A stretch of DNA of 64,000 bases from Weissella soli (GTDB taxonomy: Bacteria > Bacillota > Bacilli > Lactobacillales > Lactobacillaceae): contig NZ_CP017326.1 in assembly GCF_001761545.1 (NCBI RefSeq), forward strand, positions 62,001 through 126,000, given 5' to 3'. Positions within the stretch are counted from its first letter, which is position 1. Each line of letters begins with the position of its first letter. Both the position numbers and the translations under genes were made by a program. The notes below the pieces were generated by a model. It searched no databases. It was not told the DNA's origin and saw only the letters and a list, made by a program, of their open reading frames with translations. Positions 39,732 to 50,055 of the stretch are shown piece by piece.

Positions 39732-40018
39732 TGGACGCACGCGATATCATTTTGCGCCCGGTCATCACTGAACAAACGATGAACGTTTTGGATGAAAAGC
39801 GTTACACGTTTGAAGTTGATGTTCGTGCTACTAAGCCACAAATCAAGCGCGCAGTTGAAGAAATTTTTGACGTTAAGGTTGAAAAGATCAACACTGCAAA
39901 CGTACGTGGTAAGTTGAAGCGTCAAGGACGTTTCGCTGGATACACTAAGAAGCGTAAGAAGGCAACTGTTAAGTTGACTGCAGCTTCTAAGGACATTCAA
40001 TTGTTCAACGAAAACTAA
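39731..40018 (+). CDS. rplW: 50S ribosomal protein L23
   Basis: A 95-residue protein at the tunnel exit that docks trigger factor and [17 protein letters not shown] and the [10 protein letters not shown] end are typical. Its ATG overlaps the rplD stop. Confidence 0.97.
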   Translation: MDARDIILRPVITEQTMNVLDEKRYTFEVDVRATKPQIKRAVEEIFDVKVEKINTANVRGKLKRQGRFAGYTKKRKKATVKLTAASKDIQLFNEN

Positions 40019-40034
40019 GTAGGAGGAAATTAGC

Positions 40035-40868
40035 GTGGCTATCAAGAAGTACAAGCCAACCTCTAACGGTCGTCGTAACATGACTAGCTCAGACTTTGCT
40101 GAGATCACAAAGACGACGCCCGAAAAGAGCTTGTTGGAATCAAAGTCAAACACTGGTGCTCGTAATTCATACGGACACATGACAGTTCGCCACCGCGGTG
40201 GTGGACACAAGCGTCAATACCGTATCATCGACTTTAAGCGTACAAAGGACAACGTTGCAGCTAAGGTTGTTGCGATCGAATACGATCCAAACCGTACTGC
40301 TAACATTGCTTTGTTGCAATATACTGATGGTACTAAAGCATATATCTTGGCGCCTAAGGGATTGGAAGTCGGTATGACTGTTCAATCTGGTCCTGAAGCC
40401 GATATCAAGATCGGTAACGCTTTGCCATTGGCAAACATTCCTGATGGAACTCAAGTGCACAACATCGAGTTGAAGCCTGGTAAGGGTGGCCAATTGGCCC
40501 GTTCAGCTGGTGCATCTGCACAATTGTTGGGTAAAGAAGGAAAGTACGTTTTGCTTCGTTTGACTTCAGGCGAAGTTCGTATGGTTTTGGCTACTGCCCG
40601 TGCCACAGTTGGAGTTGTTGGAAACGAACAACACTCATTGATCAACTGGGGTAAGGCCGGTCGTAAGCGTTGGAAGGGTCAACGTCCACACGTTCGTGGA
40701 TCAGTTATGAACCCTAACGATCACCCACACGGTGGTGGTGAAGGAAAGGCTCCTGTCGGACGCCCAAGTCCAATGTCACCATGGGGTAAGAAGACTGCTG
40801 GTAAGAAGACACGTAACGTTAATGCTCGTTCAAACAAGTTTATCGTTCGTGGTCGCAAGAGCAAGTAA
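40035..40868 (+). CDS. rplB: 50S ribosomal protein L2
   Basis: A 277-residue protein near the peptidyl transferase centre. GTG start with AGGAGG upstream; [17 protein letters not shown] at the start, and the conserved [20 protein letters not shown] near the C-terminus includes the functionally important His before it ([10 protein letters not shown]). Confidence 0.98.
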   Translation: MAIKKYKPTSNGRRNMTSSDFAEITKTTPEKSLLESKSNTGARNSYGHMTVRHRGGGHKRQYRIIDFKRTKDNVAAKVVAIEYDPNRTANIALLQYTDGTKAYILAPKGLEVGMTVQSGPEADIKIGNALPLANIPDGTQVHNIELKPGKGGQLARSAGASAQLLGKEGKYVLLRLTSGEVRMVLATARATVGVVGNEQHSLINWGKAGRKRWKGQRPHVRGSVMNPNDHPHGGGEGKAPVGRPSPMSPWGKKTAGKKTRNVNARSNKFIVRGRKSK

Positions 40869-40922
40869 TCTCCTGATTATTAGCCTAATTAAGAAACAAA
40901 GCATACGAGAGGAGACTTCATT

Positions 40923-41204
40923 ATGGGTCGCAGCCTGAAGAAGGGACCATTTGCTGACGCTCACTTGTTGAAGAAGGTTGAAGAAGCCAACGCTTCAGAA
41001 AAGCAAGTAGTCATCAAGACATGGTCACGTCGTTCAACGATTTTCCCAAGCTTCATTGGATTGACTTTTGCCGTTTACGATGGTCGTAAGCACGTACCAG
41101 TTTTGGTACAAGAAGACATGGTCGGTCACAAGCTTGGTGAATTTGTCCCTACGCGTACTTTCCATGGTCACGCAGCGGATGATAAAAAGAGCAAGCGTAA
41201 GTAA
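40923..41204 (+). CDS. rpsS: 30S ribosomal protein S19
   Basis: A 93-residue 30S head protein ([16 protein letters not shown], later [16 protein letters not shown]). GAGAGGAG precedes the ATG. Confidence 0.98.
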   Translation: MGRSLKKGPFADAHLLKKVEEANASEKQVVIKTWSRRSTIFPSFIGLTFAVYDGRKHVPVLVQEDMVGHKLGEFVPTRTFHGHAADDKKSKRK

Positions 41205-41221
41205 TAAAGGAGGACTAAACA

Positions 41222-41569
41222 ATGGCTGAACAAATTACGTCAGCACGCGCCACAGCAAAGATTGTTCGTGTCGCACCACGTAAGGTCCGCCTAGTGCTTG
41301 ACCAAATTCGTGGTAAGCGTGTTGCTGAGGCATTTGCAATTTTGCAATTTTTGCCAAACCACGCTTCAGTAGATGTATACAAGGTGTTGAACTCAGCAGT
41401 AGCAAATGCTGAGAACAACTTCTCATTAGATCGCGAAGATTTGGTAGTTGCCGAAGCCTTTGCCAACGAAGGACCAACGCTAAAGCGTTTCCGTCCACGT
41501 GCCAAGGGATCAGCATCACCAATCAATAAGCGTACAAGCCACATTTCTATTGTGGTAACAGAAAAGTAA
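41222..41569 (+). CDS. rplV: 50S ribosomal protein L22
   Basis: A 115-residue tunnel protein whose beta-hairpin ([20 protein letters not shown]) forms part of the exit-tunnel constriction; ASAR-type start [28 protein letters not shown] upstream. Confidence 0.98.
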   Translation: MAEQITSARATAKIVRVAPRKVRLVLDQIRGKRVAEAFAILQFLPNHASVDVYKVLNSAVANAENNFSLDREDLVVAEAFANEGPTLKRFRPRAKGSASPINKRTSHISIVVTEK

Positions 41570-41582
41570 GGAGGATTGAGTC

Positions 41583-42248
41583 ATGGGTCAAAAGATTAAC
41601 CCAACTGGTATGCGTGTCGGCATCATCCGCGACTGGGATGCCAAGTGGTACGCAAACAAGAAGGACTACGCAACTGCTTTGCATGAAGATTTAAAGTTGC
41701 GTAATTATATCAATACAAAGTTGGCTGACGCATCAGTTTCACGCATCGAAATCGAGCGTACTGCTAACCGCGTAAACATCTCAATCCACACTGCAAAGCC
41801 AGGTATGGTAATCGGTAAGGGTGGATCAGAAGTTGATGCATTGCGTAGCGAGTTGTCACGTTTAGTGGCTGCTGGTGAACGTGTACACATCAACATCATC
41901 GAGATCAAGAAGCCTGATTTGGACGCCCACTTGGTTGGTGCACAAATTGCAGCTGACTTGGAGCGCCGTGTTGCGTTCCGTCGTGCAATGCGTGGTGCTA
42001 TTCAACGTGCAATGCGTGCTGGTGCCAAGGGTATCAAGACACAAGTTGCTGGACGTTTGAATGGAGCTGATATTGCTCGTATCGAGCAATATACTGAGGG
42101 TACTGTTCCTTTGCACACATTGCGTGCGGACATTGACTACTCATGGGATGAGGCAACTACTACTTACGGTCAACTAGGTGTAAAGACTTGGATTTACCGC
42201 GGTGATATCTTGCCTGAGAAGAAGAACAAGAAGCAAGGAGGCGAGTAA
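41583..42248 (+). CDS. rpsC: 30S ribosomal protein S3
   Basis: A 221-residue protein at the mRNA entry of the 30S subunit. The KH domain motif [17 protein letters not shown] and C-terminal [17 protein letters not shown] are conserved. AGGAGG precedes the ATG; rplP begins two bases later. Confidence 0.98.
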   Translation: MGQKINPTGMRVGIIRDWDAKWYANKKDYATALHEDLKLRNYINTKLADASVSRIEIERTANRVNISIHTAKPGMVIGKGGSEVDALRSELSRLVAAGERVHINIIEIKKPDLDAHLVGAQIAADLERRVAFRRAMRGAIQRAMRAGAKGIKTQVAGRLNGADIARIEQYTEGTVPLHTLRADIDYSWDEATTTYGQLGVKTWIYRGDILPEKKNKKQGGE

Positions 42249-42249
42249 C

Positions 42250-42669
42250 ATGCTAGTTCCTAAGCGTGTAAAGTACCGTCGTCCACACCGTGGCCACATG
42301 CGTGGTGAAGCTAAGGGTGGTAAGACAGTTACATTCGGTGAATTCGGTTTGCAAGCTACAACTTCAAGCTGGATTACTAACCGTCAAATCGAAGCCGCTC
42401 GTGTCGCTATGACACGTTACATGAAGCGTGGTGGTCAAGTTTGGATTAAGATTTTCCCACACTTGGCTTACACTTCTAAGGGTGTCGGAGTTCGAATGGG
42501 TAACGGTAAAGGTACTCCAGAAGGTTGGGTTGCACCTGTTAAGCGCGGTAAGGTTATGTTTGAAGTTGGCGGAGTTACTGAAGAAGTTGCCCGCGAAGCC
42601 TTGCGCCTTGCATCTAACAAGTTGCCAGTTAAGACTAAGATCTTAACTCGCCAAGTGGAGGGTGAATAA
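42250..42669 (+). CDS. rplP: 50S ribosomal protein L16
   Basis: A 139-residue protein at the A site ([19 protein letters not shown]). An in-frame upstream extension into rpsC is rejected because AAGGAGG sits just before ATG 42250. It shares one base with rpmC. Confidence 0.98.
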   Translation: MLVPKRVKYRRPHRGHMRGEAKGGKTVTFGEFGLQATTSSWITNRQIEAARVAMTRYMKRGGQVWIKIFPHLAYTSKGVGVRMGNGKGTPEGWVAPVKRGKVMFEVGGVTEEVAREALRLASNKLPVKTKILTRQVEGE

Positions 42670-42875
42670 TGAAGACCAAGGATTTACAAAACGAAATCAT
42701 GGGCCTCAGCGCAGCTGAGTTGGTGGCCAAGGAAAAGAGCTACAAGGAAGAATTGTTCAACTTGCGTTTCCAATTAGCTACAGGTCAACTTGAGAACACG
42801 GCTCGTTTGTCTGAAGTGCGTAAGCAACTTGCCCGTATTAAGACAGTGATTCGTCAACAAGAATTGAACAAGTAG
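42669..42875 (+). CDS. rpmC: 50S ribosomal protein L29
   Basis: A 68-residue helical-hairpin protein at the tunnel exit ([36 protein letters not shown]). Confidence 0.97.
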   Translation: MKTKDLQNEIMGLSAAELVAKEKSYKEELFNLRFQLATGQLENTARLSEVRKQLARIKTVIRQQELNK

Positions 42876-42895
42876 TTAGAAGAGAGGAGACCAAG

Positions 42896-43162
42896 ATGAC
42901 TGAAGCTCGTAATACACGTAAGGTTTACCAAGGCCGCGTGGTTTCAGATAAGATGGAAAAGACAATTACTGTCGCTATCGAAACATACAAGAACCACCCA
43001 GTTTATGGTAAGCGTGTTAAGTACACGAAGAAGTTTAAGGCTCACGATGAAAACAACGAAGCTAAGCAAGGTGATATTGTACGCATCATGGAGACGCGTC
43101 CAACATCAGCTACAAAGCGCTTCCGTTTGGTAGAAATCGTCGAGAAGGCCGTTATTATCTAA
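42896..43162 (+). CDS. rpsQ: 30S ribosomal protein S17
   Basis: An 88-residue OB-fold protein binding 16S rRNA ([19 protein letters not shown]; later [19 protein letters not shown]). Ribosome site GAGAGGAG. Confidence 0.97.
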   Translation: MTEARNTRKVYQGRVVSDKMEKTITVAIETYKNHPVYGKRVKYTKKFKAHDENNEAKQGDIVRIMETRPTSATKRFRLVEIVEKAVII

Positions 43163-43207
43163 TCGTTTAATCTCGCATTTTACCAATAGCGGAAGGAGGA
43201 CATAATC

Positions 43208-43576
43208 GTGATTCAACAAGAGAGTCGTTTGAAAGTTGCTGACAATTCAGGAGCACGTGAAATCTTGACTATCAAGGTTTTGGGTGGTTCAGGTCGTAAG
43301 TTTGCCAACATTGGTGACATGATCGTGGCAACCGTTAAGCAAGCCATTCCTGGTGGTACTGTAAAGAAGGGTGACGTCGTAAAGGCTGTTATCGTTCGTA
43401 CTGTTTCAGGAATGCACCGTGCAGATGGTTCATACATCAAGTTTGATGAGAACGCTGCCGTTATCGTTAAAGATGATAAGAGTCCAGTAGGAACTCGTAT
43501 CTTCGGACCTGTTGCGCGTGAGTTGCGTGACAATGATTACATGCGTATCGTGTCTTTGGCACCTGAAGTATTGTAA
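43208..43576 (+). CDS. rplN: 50S ribosomal protein L14
   Basis: A 122-residue protein of the subunit interface ([18 protein letters not shown]). It begins with GTG, with AAGGAGGA upstream, where ATG is more usual. Confidence 0.98.
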   Translation: MIQQESRLKVADNSGAREILTIKVLGGSGRKFANIGDMIVATVKQAIPGGTVKKGDVVKAVIVRTVSGMHRADGSYIKFDENAAVIVKDDKSPVGTRIFGPVARELRDNDYMRIVSLAPEVL

Positions 43577-43608
43577 TTACCATCAATAAATCAAGGAGGA
43601 AGCCTCGC

Positions 43609-43914
43609 ATGTTTGTGAAGACTGGTGACAAGGTTAAGGTTATCGCCGGCAAGGACAAGGGCAAAGAAGGCGTTATCGTAAAGACTATCGCTGCAAAGGA
43701 CCGTGTTGTTGTTGAGGGTGTGAACATGATTAAGAAGCACCAAAAGCCTAATAACCAATACCCACAAGGTGGAATTATCGAGCTAGAAGCTCCTATCCAC
43801 GTATCAAACGTACAATTGCTTGACCCTTCAACTAATGAACCAACTCGTGTTGGCTTCAAGATTGAAGATGGTAAGAAGGTACGTGTTTCAAAGAAGTCTG
43901 GAACGACTTTGTAA
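43609..43914 (+). CDS. rplX: 50S ribosomal protein L24
   Basis: A 101-residue KOW-domain assembly protein ([20 protein letters not shown]) that nucleates 50S assembly. AAGGAGGA upstream. Confidence 0.98.
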   Translation: MFVKTGDKVKVIAGKDKGKEGVIVKTIAAKDRVVVEGVNMIKKHQKPNNQYPQGGIIELEAPIHVSNVQLLDPSTNEPTRVGFKIEDGKKVRVSKKSGTTL

Positions 43915-43943
43915 TTTATCGGTGAAAGGAGGAAATCATTATC

Positions 43944-44486
43944 ATGGCAAGTTTGCTAAAAGAAAAGTACGTTAATGAAGTTCAACCTTCATTGATTGAA
44001 AAGTTCAACTACACATCACCAATGCAAGTTCCTAAGATCGAAAAGATCGTTTTGAACATGGGTGTTGGTGACGCCGTATCAAACTCAAAGAACTTAGATG
44101 AAGCTGTTGCTGAATTAGAATTGATTGCTGGTCAAAAGCCAGTTATCACTCGCGCCAAGAAGTCAATCGCTGGCTTCCGTTTGCGTGAGGGTATGGCAAT
44201 CGGTACTAAAGTTACTTTGCGTGGTGAGCGTATGTATGACTTCTTGAATAAGTTGATCAACGTTTCATTGCCACGTGTTCGTGACTTCCGTGGAGTTTCA
44301 CCAAAGGCCTTTGATGGTCGTGGAAACTACACATTGGGAATTCGTGAGCAACTTATTTTCCCAGAAATCGATTACGATCAAGTTAATCGTGTTCGCGGGT
44401 TGGACATCGTTATTGTAACGACTGCTAACTCAGACGAAGAGGGACGTGAAATGCTTACTCAATTGGGTATGCCTTTCGCAAAGTAA
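43944..44486 (+). CDS. rplE: 50S ribosomal protein L5
   Basis: A 180-residue 5S rRNA-binding protein ([19 protein letters not shown]; later [19 protein letters not shown]). In most Firmicutes the next gene is rpsN; here rpsH follows after 50 bases. Confidence 0.98.
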   Translation: MASLLKEKYVNEVQPSLIEKFNYTSPMQVPKIEKIVLNMGVGDAVSNSKNLDEAVAELELIAGQKPVITRAKKSIAGFRLREGMAIGTKVTLRGERMYDFLNKLINVSLPRVRDFRGVSPKAFDGRGNYTLGIREQLIFPEIDYDQVNRVRGLDIVIVTTANSDEEGREMLTQLGMPFAK

Positions 44487-44536
44487 TAGAAAACAAAACT
44501 GTTGATCAGTAGAAATTTATAAAGGAGGCAACATCA

Positions 44537-44935
44537 ATGTCAATGACTGACCCAATTGCAGATTTTTTGACTCGCATTCGTAACGCCAACATGGTTCGTC
44601 ACGATTCTGTTGAGGTACCTGCATCAAAGATCAAGAAGGACATCGCCGAGATCTTGAAGAACGAAGGCTTTGTTCGTGACGTTGAATACATTGATGATGA
44701 TAAGCAAGGCGTTATCCGCGTCTTCCTTAAGTATGGTGCTGATAAGCAACGTGTCATCACTGGTTTGAAGCGTATTTCAAAGCCAGGATTGCGTTCATAC
44801 GTAAAAGCCGATTCATTGCCAAAGGTTTTGAACGGTTTGGGAATTGCTATCATCTCAACTTCTGAAGGTGTTATCACCGATAAGGAAGCTCGCGCCAAGC
44901 AAATTGGTGGCGAGGTATTGGCTTACGTTTGGTAA
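44537..44935 (+). CDS. rpsH: 30S ribosomal protein S8
   Basis: A 132-residue protein binding the central domain of 16S rRNA and, in E. coli, repressing the spc operon ([15 protein letters not shown]; ending [10 protein letters not shown]). AGGAGG is eight bases before ATG 44537; ATG 44543 is a close alternative that gives the more usual start. Confidence 0.97.
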   Translation: MSMTDPIADFLTRIRNANMVRHDSVEVPASKIKKDIAEILKNEGFVRDVEYIDDDKQGVIRVFLKYGADKQRVITGLKRISKPGLRSYVKADSLPKVLNGLGIAIISTSEGVITDKEARAKQIGGEVLAYVW

Positions 44936-44965
44936 TAAAAAAACTAAAAAAGGAGGTATCCTACG

Positions 44966-45502
44966 ATGAGTCGTATTGGTAACAAGATTTTGACTTTGCC
45001 TGCCAACGTTGAATTAAAGCGTGAAGGTGACGTTGTTACTGTTAAGGGACCTAAGGGTGAATTGTCACGCGAAATCGCACCAGAGATTACTTTCTCTGTT
45101 GACGGTGCTGACGTAAAGTTTGAGCGTCCATCCGATGATGGTCGTATCAAGGCTTTGCATGGTACTACGCGTGCCAATGTTGCTAACATGGTCGAGGGTG
45201 TCTCAGAAGGCTTCAAGAAGACTTTGAAGCTAGTTGGTGTTGGTTACCGTGCTGCAAAGCAAGGCGATAAGCTTGTTTTGAACGTTGGTTACTCACACCC
45301 AGTTGAATTCGAAGACCGTGATGGTTTGACTGTTGAAGTACCTGATTCATTGACTATCATTGTTTCAGGAATTTCAAAGCAAAAGGTTGGAGATTTATCT
45401 GCTGAGATCCGTGCCGTACGTGCCCCAGAACCTTATAAGGGTAAGGGTATCCGTTACGAAAATGAATACGTTGCACGTAAGGAAGGTAAGACTGGTAAGT
45501 AA
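44966..45502 (+). CDS. rplF: 50S ribosomal protein L6
   Basis: A 178-residue protein near the sarcin-ricin loop ([18 protein letters not shown]; ending [20 protein letters not shown]). AAAGGAGG upstream. The 200 bases after it contain a structured RNA, an unusual gap for this tightly packed operon. Confidence 0.98.
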   Translation: MSRIGNKILTLPANVELKREGDVVTVKGPKGELSREIAPEITFSVDGADVKFERPSDDGRIKALHGTTRANVANMVEGVSEGFKKTLKLVGVGYRAAKQGDKLVLNVGYSHPVEFEDRDGLTVEVPDSLTIIVSGISKQKVGDLSAEIRAVRAPEPYKGKGIRYENEYVARKEGKTGK

Positions 45503-45503
45503 T

Positions 45504-45655
45504 TTATCAGGGTGTGGCAGGCAAAGTGCTTGAGTATTCATCTCAAGCATCACATTACGATGTGGGCCCACTTTGAGGATCGTGAAGCACAATTCCCAAA
45601 GTGGACTCATATCGTATGCCTGTTCTGATAAGCGAGGACGCAACGTCTCGTATTT
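45504..45655 (+). ncRNA. Multi-stem structured RNA between rplF and rplR
   Basis: Outer stem TTATCAG (45504-45510) pairs with CTGATAA (45625-45631); second stem CAGGCA (45518-45523) with TGCCTG (45617-45622). These enclose three hairpins: GCTTGAG/CTCAAGC (45528-45534, 45542-45548), CACAT/ATGTG with a TACG loop (45551-45564), and CCACTTTG/CAAAGTGG (45568-45575, 45597-45604). A further bulged hairpin CGAGGACG/CGTCTCG follows at 45633-45648. All listed stems are perfect. Possible roles are an rplR translational operator, an RNA-processing site or an inserted repeat element; I recognise no known family. Confidence 0.72.
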
Positions 45656-45702
45656 ACTTATTTAGTATATCTTTCGGATTTTAAAAAAAGAGGTTACGAA
45701 CA

Positions 45703-46059
45703 ATGATTACGAAGTCAGACAAGAACAAGGCGCGTCAACGTCGACACGCGCGCGTTCGTGGAAAGATTTCCGGTACTGCAGAGCGCCCACGCTTGAACGT
45801 TTACCGTTCTAACAAGAACATCTACGCGCAATTAATTGATGACGTAGCGGGTGTGACGCTTGCTAGTGCCTCAACTTTGGATGCAGCAGTTGAAACTGCA
45901 CCAAAGACTGAGCAAGCTGCTAAAGTAGGAGCATTGATCGCTGATCGTGCTAAAGCTGCTGGTATTGAAGACGTTGTCTTCGATCGTGGTGGTTACCTAT
46001 ATCACGGACGTGTTTTGGCTTTGGCCGAAGCTGCTCGTGAAGCTGGCTTGAAGTTCTAA
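45703..46059 (+). CDS. rplR: 50S ribosomal protein L18
   Basis: A 118-residue 5S rRNA-binding protein ([20 protein letters not shown]; ending [20 protein letters not shown]). The ribosome site AAAGAGGT is weaker than that of its neighbours, and the gene follows the 200-base structured gap, so its translation may depend on the RNA element. Confidence 0.98.
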   Translation: MITKSDKNKARQRRHARVRGKISGTAERPRLNVYRSNKNIYAQLIDDVAGVTLASASTLDAAVETAPKTEQAAKVGALIADRAKAAGIEDVVFDRGGYLYHGRVLALAEAAREAGLKF

Positions 46060-46079
46060 GGGAAGGAGGAAAAATAATC

Positions 46080-46583
46080 ATGGCATATATCGATCCTAAG
46101 ACACTTGGTGAGCTCGAAGAAAACGTCGTAGCCATCAACCGTGTTACTAAGGTTGTTAAGGGTGGACGCCGCTTGCGTTTCGCCGCTTTGGTTGTAGTTG
46201 GAGACCGTAATGGTCACGTTGGTTTTGGTACAGGTAAAGCTCAAGAAGTTCCTGAGGCTATCCGTAAGGCTGTTGAAGCTGCAAAGCGCAACATCATTGC
46301 TGTTCCAACTGTTGGTACAACTCTTCCTCACTCTGCATTGGGTATCTTCGGTGGTGGCCGCATTTTGGTTAAGCCTGCCACAGAAGGATCTGGAGTAGCT
46401 GCCGGTGGTGCTGCTCGTGCCGTTTTGGAATTGGCCGGTGTTGCCGACGTGACTGCTAAGTCACTTGGTTCATCAACACCTATCAACGTTGTACGTGCAA
46501 CTTTCGAAGCAATCAACCAATTGAAGAACGCTGAAGAAGTTGCTGATTTGCGTCAGGTCTCATTAGAGCACTTGGCAGAGTAA
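46080..46583 (+). CDS. rpsE: 30S ribosomal protein S5
   Basis: A 167-residue protein with an N-terminal double-stranded-RNA-binding fold ([20 protein letters not shown]), site of spectinomycin-resistance changes, and a C-terminal domain with [29 protein letters not shown] upstream. Confidence 0.98.
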   Translation: MAYIDPKTLGELEENVVAINRVTKVVKGGRRLRFAALVVVGDRNGHVGFGTGKAQEVPEAIRKAVEAAKRNIIAVPTVGTTLPHSALGIFGGGRILVKPATEGSGVAAGGAARAVLELAGVADVTAKSLGSSTPINVVRATFEAINQLKNAEEVADLRQVSLEHLAE

Positions 46584-46595
46584 GGAGGCAGAATC

Positions 46596-46781
46596 ATGGC
46601 TGAACAAGTTAAAGTTACACTTGTAAAGAGTGCTGCCCACCGTTTGCCAAAGCAACGTGCAATTGTTAAGAGCCTTGGATTGAACAAGGTTTCTTCATCA
46701 GTTGTGTTGCCTGACAACGCAGCAACGCGTGGCGCTATTTTCAAGATTGCTCACTTGATTGAAGTTGAAATCGTCAAGTAA
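46596..46781 (+). CDS. rpmD: 50S ribosomal protein L30
   Basis: A 61-residue protein ([20 protein letters not shown], then [16 protein letters not shown]). AAGGAGG upstream. Confidence 0.97.
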   Translation: MAEQVKVTLVKSAAHRLPKQRAIVKSLGLNKVSSSVVLPDNAATRGAIFKIAHLIEVEIVK

Positions 46782-46813
46782 GCACAAAATTGCTTTGAAG
46801 GAGGAAAAACCCA

Positions 46814-47248
46814 ATGAAGCTTAATGAGCTTACAATTGCCGAAGGCGCACGTCACGTTCGCAACCGTGTTGGACGTGGTGAGTCTTCAGGTAATGGAAAG
46901 ACTGCTGGTCGTGGTCAAAAGGGTCAAAAGGCTCGTGGTAAAGTACGTTTGGGGTTCGAAGGTGGACAAATGCCTTTGTTCCGTCGTAAGCCAAAGCGTG
47001 GATTTACTAACATCAACCGCAAGGAATATGCAGTTGTGAACTTGGACCAATTGAACCAATTCGACAATGGTACTGAAGTGACTCCAACCGTATTGGTTGA
47101 AGCTGGTATCATCAAGAAGGAATTGTCAGGCGTTAAGATTTTGGCTAATGGCCAACTTGAGAAGTCATTGACTATCAAGGCCCACAAGTTTTCAGCATCA
47201 GCAAAGACAGCTGTCGAAGCTGCTGGTGGAAAGATCGAGGAAATCTAA
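46814..47248 (+). CDS. rplO: 50S ribosomal protein L15
   Basis: A 144-residue assembly protein with a Gly- and basic-rich N-terminus ([20 protein letters not shown]). Its stop overlaps the secY start by one base. Confidence 0.98.
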   Translation: MKLNELTIAEGARHVRNRVGRGESSGNGKTAGRGQKGQKARGKVRLGFEGGQMPLFRRKPKRGFTNINRKEYAVVNLDQLNQFDNGTEVTPTVLVEAGIIKKELSGVKILANGQLEKSLTIKAHKFSASAKTAVEAAGGKIEEI

Positions 47249-48555
47249 TGCTAACAACCGTGCTCAATTCACTTAAGGAAAAGGATATTCGTAAGAAATT
47301 ATTCTTTACTTTAATGATTTTGATTGTCTACCGTCTAGGTGCGTACATTACTGTACCAGGAATTAATCCTGCCGCACTTAGTGAGGTTGCAAATTCTGGG
47401 CTCGGCAGCATTTTGAATATGTTTAGCGGTGGTGGCTTGACGAATTACTCATTGTTCGCAATGGGTGTCTCACCATACGTTACTGCTCAAATCGTGGTAC
47501 AACTTCTCCAAATGGACATTGTGCCACGATTTGTCGAATGGTCGAAACAAGGTGAAGTGGGACGACGTAAGTTAAACCAAGTCACTCGTTACTTGACCAT
47601 CGTCCTAGCTTTTGTACAGTCAATCGGTATTACAGCTGGGTTCAATCAATTGAGTCAAGTCCAATTGGTTTCAACACCAAATTGGCAAACGTATCTCTTG
47701 ATTGGATTTCTTTTGACATCAGGGACGATGTTCGCGGTTTGGTTGGGTGAGATGATCACTGAACGAGGCCTCGGCCAAGGTGTCTCAATGTTGATTTTTG
47801 CTGGAATTATTGCGCGTGTTCCAGCAGGGGTCGTTCAATTAGTCAAAGAAAATGTGTTCCAAAGCTCTGATCAAACACGTGGATGGGCGTTAGTGATTGG
47901 TTTGATGTTAATCTTCTTGATTGTCATCGCTTTTGTTACTTGGTTTAACCAAGCTATTCGAAAGATTCCAATGCAATATACGCGTCGTTCAGTCGGATCT
48001 GGTGATTCATCGTACTTACCATTGAAGATTAACGTTGCTGGAGTTATTCCAGTGATCTTCGCGTCATCACTTTTGGTGACACCACAAACCATCTTGCAAG
48101 CTTTTTCAAGTAAGTATGGTACGACTAATTGGTACACAACTTTGATGGATTGGTTGTCTATGCAAACAATCCAAGGTGGGTTGTTGTACACGCTTCTCAT
48201 TGTTTTGTTTACGTTCTTCTATGCCTTCGTTCAGGTTAATCCTGAAAAGGTTGCCGAGAACTTACAAAAGCAAGGAAGTTATATTGTCGGCGTTTGGCCC
48301 GGACCAGCGACTGAAAAGTGGCTATCTGGCTTGCTTGTCCGTTTATCTGTGGTCGGCGCACTGTTTTTAGGGTTTGTTGCCTTGGCACCAATCTTAGCCA
48401 CTCATTACTTTGGGTTGGATAGTAATCTTGGCATGTCTGGTACTTCATTATTGATTGTTATCGGTGTTGCTATTGATTTGATTCGTCAACTAGAAGGATT
48501 AATGATGAAACGGCAATACGTCGGTTTCATTCAAGAAGGAGCAAAAACAAAATGA
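47248..48555 (+). CDS. secY: Protein translocase subunit SecY
   Basis: A 435-residue channel protein with ten membrane helices. It has the plug and signature regions YITVPGINP and FSGGGLTNYSLFAMGVSPYV, and the cytosolic loop TRRSVGSGDSSYLPLKIN. It lies in the standard place between rplO and adk and overlaps adk by four bases. Confidence 0.98.
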   Translation: MLTTVLNSLKEKDIRKKLFFTLMILIVYRLGAYITVPGINPAALSEVANSGLGSILNMFSGGGLTNYSLFAMGVSPYVTAQIVVQLLQMDIVPRFVEWSKQGEVGRRKLNQVTRYLTIVLAFVQSIGITAGFNQLSQVQLVSTPNWQTYLLIGFLLTSGTMFAVWLGEMITERGLGQGVSMLIFAGIIARVPAGVVQLVKENVFQSSDQTRGWALVIGLMLIFLIVIAFVTWFNQAIRKIPMQYTRRSVGSGDSSYLPLKINVAGVIPVIFASSLLVTPQTILQAFSSKYGTTNWYTTLMDWLSMQTIQGGLLYTLLIVLFTFFYAFVQVNPEKVAENLQKQGSYIVGVWPGPATEKWLSGLLVRLSVVGALFLGFVALAPILATHYFGLDSNLGMSGTSLLIVIGVAIDLIRQLEGLMMKRQYVGFIQEGAKTK

Positions 48556-49121
48556 GTTTGAATATCATGTTGTTGGGCTTACCAGGTGTTGGTAAGGGTA
48601 CCCAGGCTGCAAAGATTGTTGAAACTTACGCTTTGCCACACATCAGTACGGGAGATATGTTCCGTGCCGCAATGGCAAACGAAACGGAATTGGGATTGAA
48701 GGCTAAGTCATTTATGGACGCCGGAAACTTAGTTCCTGATGAAGTTACGAACGGTATTGTTGAGGAGCGTTTAGCTGAAGACGATACTAAGGCTGGATTC
48801 ATTCTTGATGGATTCCCCCGTAACTTGGATCAAGCAGTTGCTTTGGATGAGATGTTATCAAAGCAAGACCGTAAGTTGGATGGTGTATTATACTTTACTG
48901 CATCAGAAGACGTATTGGTTGAGCGGATGATGGCACGTGGTCGTGCAGACGACACACCCGAAGTAATTAAGAATCGTTTGGAAGTCAACGGTAAGCTAAC
49001 TGAACCAATTGCCGATTTTTATGAGAAGAAGGGTATTCTTCACAAAATCGATGGTGCCGGTGAACTTAACGCAATCTTCGCTGATGTAAAAGAACTGCTC
49101 GATAGTTTGAAGAACGCTTAA
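48552..49121 (+). CDS. adk: Adenylate kinase
   Basis: A 189-residue enzyme converting AMP and ATP to two ADP. GLPGVGKGTQA is the P-loop, ISTGDMFR the AMP site and DGFPRNLDQA the third motif. It is the short form: the lid (about residues 125-137, MARGRADDTPEV) has no zinc-binding cysteines, unlike many Gram-positive enzymes of about 215 residues. Confidence 0.97.
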   Translation: MSLNIMLLGLPGVGKGTQAAKIVETYALPHISTGDMFRAAMANETELGLKAKSFMDAGNLVPDEVTNGIVEERLAEDDTKAGFILDGFPRNLDQAVALDEMLSKQDRKLDGVLYFTASEDVLVERMMARGRADDTPEVIKNRLEVNGKLTEPIADFYEKKGILHKIDGAGELNAIFADVKELLDSLKNA

Positions 49122-49140
49122 TATTTATATCAATGGTTTG

Positions 49141-49170
49141 TTGTAGAAATATAGCAGGCCATGTTATAAT
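49141..49170 (+). promoter_or_regulatory. Internal promoter before infA
   Basis: TTGTAG (49141-49146), 18 bases, TATAAT (49165-49170) preceded by TGT, an extended -10. It would drive infA-rpmJ-rpsM-rpsK-rpoA-rplQ independently of the S10 promoter. Confidence 0.75.
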
Positions 49171-49212
49171 GTATTGTTGCGTTCTCTGGTGTAACACGAA
49201 GGAGGCATAAAC

Positions 49213-49428
49213 GTGGCCAACGATGTTATTGAAATTTCTGGTGTGGTAAAGGAAACTTTGCCAAATGCCATGTTTACCGTTGAATTGGAAAACGGCGCCG
49301 CCATTCTTGCTCACGTTTCTGGGAAGATCCGAAAGAATTTTATTCGTATTCTGCCTGGAGATCGCGTGACAGTAGAAATGTCGCCTTACGATTTGACAAA
49401 GGGACGTATTACTTATCGTTTCAAGTAA
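49213..49428 (+). CDS. infA: Translation initiation factor IF-1
   Basis: A 71-residue OB-fold factor that binds the 30S A site during initiation ([20 protein letters not shown]; ending [12 protein letters not shown]). AAGGAGG upstream. Confidence 0.98.
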   Translation: MANDVIEISGVVKETLPNAMFTVELENGAAILAHVSGKIRKNFIRILPGDRVTVEMSPYDLTKGRITYRFK

Positions 49429-49465
49429 TCAATCGTTTTTTAATTAATTCAAGGAGGTAAATACC

Positions 49466-49582
49466 ATGAAGGTTCGTCCATCTGTTAAGCCAATGTGTGA
49501 TAACTGTAAGGTTATTCGTCGCAACGGTCGTGTGATGGTGATTTGCTCAAATCCCAAGCACAAGCAACGTCAAGGTGCCTAA
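49466..49582 (+). CDS. rpmJ: 50S ribosomal protein L36
   Basis: A 38-residue protein, [20 protein letters not shown] onward. It is the zinc-binding form with C-x2-C, then Cys and His (CDNC, ICSNPKH). AAGGAGG precedes the ATG. It is the smallest gene in the window. Confidence 0.97.
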   Translation: MKVRPSVKPMCDNCKVIRRNGRVMVICSNPKHKQRQGA

Positions 49583-49655
49583 TTAGTACCTTGAATTAAA
49601 CATGGCAACATGTACATGTTGCCATAACTTAAATTTACTATAGGAGGTAATAGTA

Positions 49656-50021
49656 ATGGCTCGTATTGCTGGTATTGATTTGCCTCGCGATAAGCGTATC
49701 GTGATCGCATTGACATACGTATACGGAATCGGTAACACTACTGCTAAGAAGGTTTTGGCAGAAGCGAACGTTTCTGAAGACGTCCGTGTTCGTGATTTGA
49801 CTCCTGACCAAGAAGACGCCATCCGTGCCATCGTTGATGGTATCAAGGTGGAAGGTGACTTGCGTCGTGAAGTCTCATTGAACATTAAGAAGTTGCAAGA
49901 AATCGCATCATACCGCGGCATTCGTCACCGTAAGAGCTTGCCTGTTCGTGGTCAAAACACGAAGAACAATGCTCGTACGCGCAAAGGCCCAGCTGTTGCG
50001 ATTGCAGGTAAGAAGAAGTAA
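49656..50021 (+). CDS. rpsM: 30S ribosomal protein S13
   Basis: A 121-residue 30S head protein ([20 protein letters not shown]; ending [15 protein letters not shown]) contacting P-site tRNA through its C-terminal tail. TAGGAGG upstream. Confidence 0.98.
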   Translation: MARIAGIDLPRDKRIVIALTYVYGIGNTTAKKVLAEANVSEDVRVRDLTPDQEDAIRAIVDGIKVEGDLRREVSLNIKKLQEIASYRGIRHRKSLPVRGQNTKNNARTRKGPAVAIAGKKK

Positions 50022-50055
50022 TTAAACTCTAAATAGAAAGGAGATTACTTTAATC

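Noticed and set aside
39422-40210. Long open frame on the minus strand opposite rplD, rplW and rplB
   Set aside because: It is a shadow of the codon pattern of highly expressed ribosomal genes; no ribosome site, promoter or recognisable domain.
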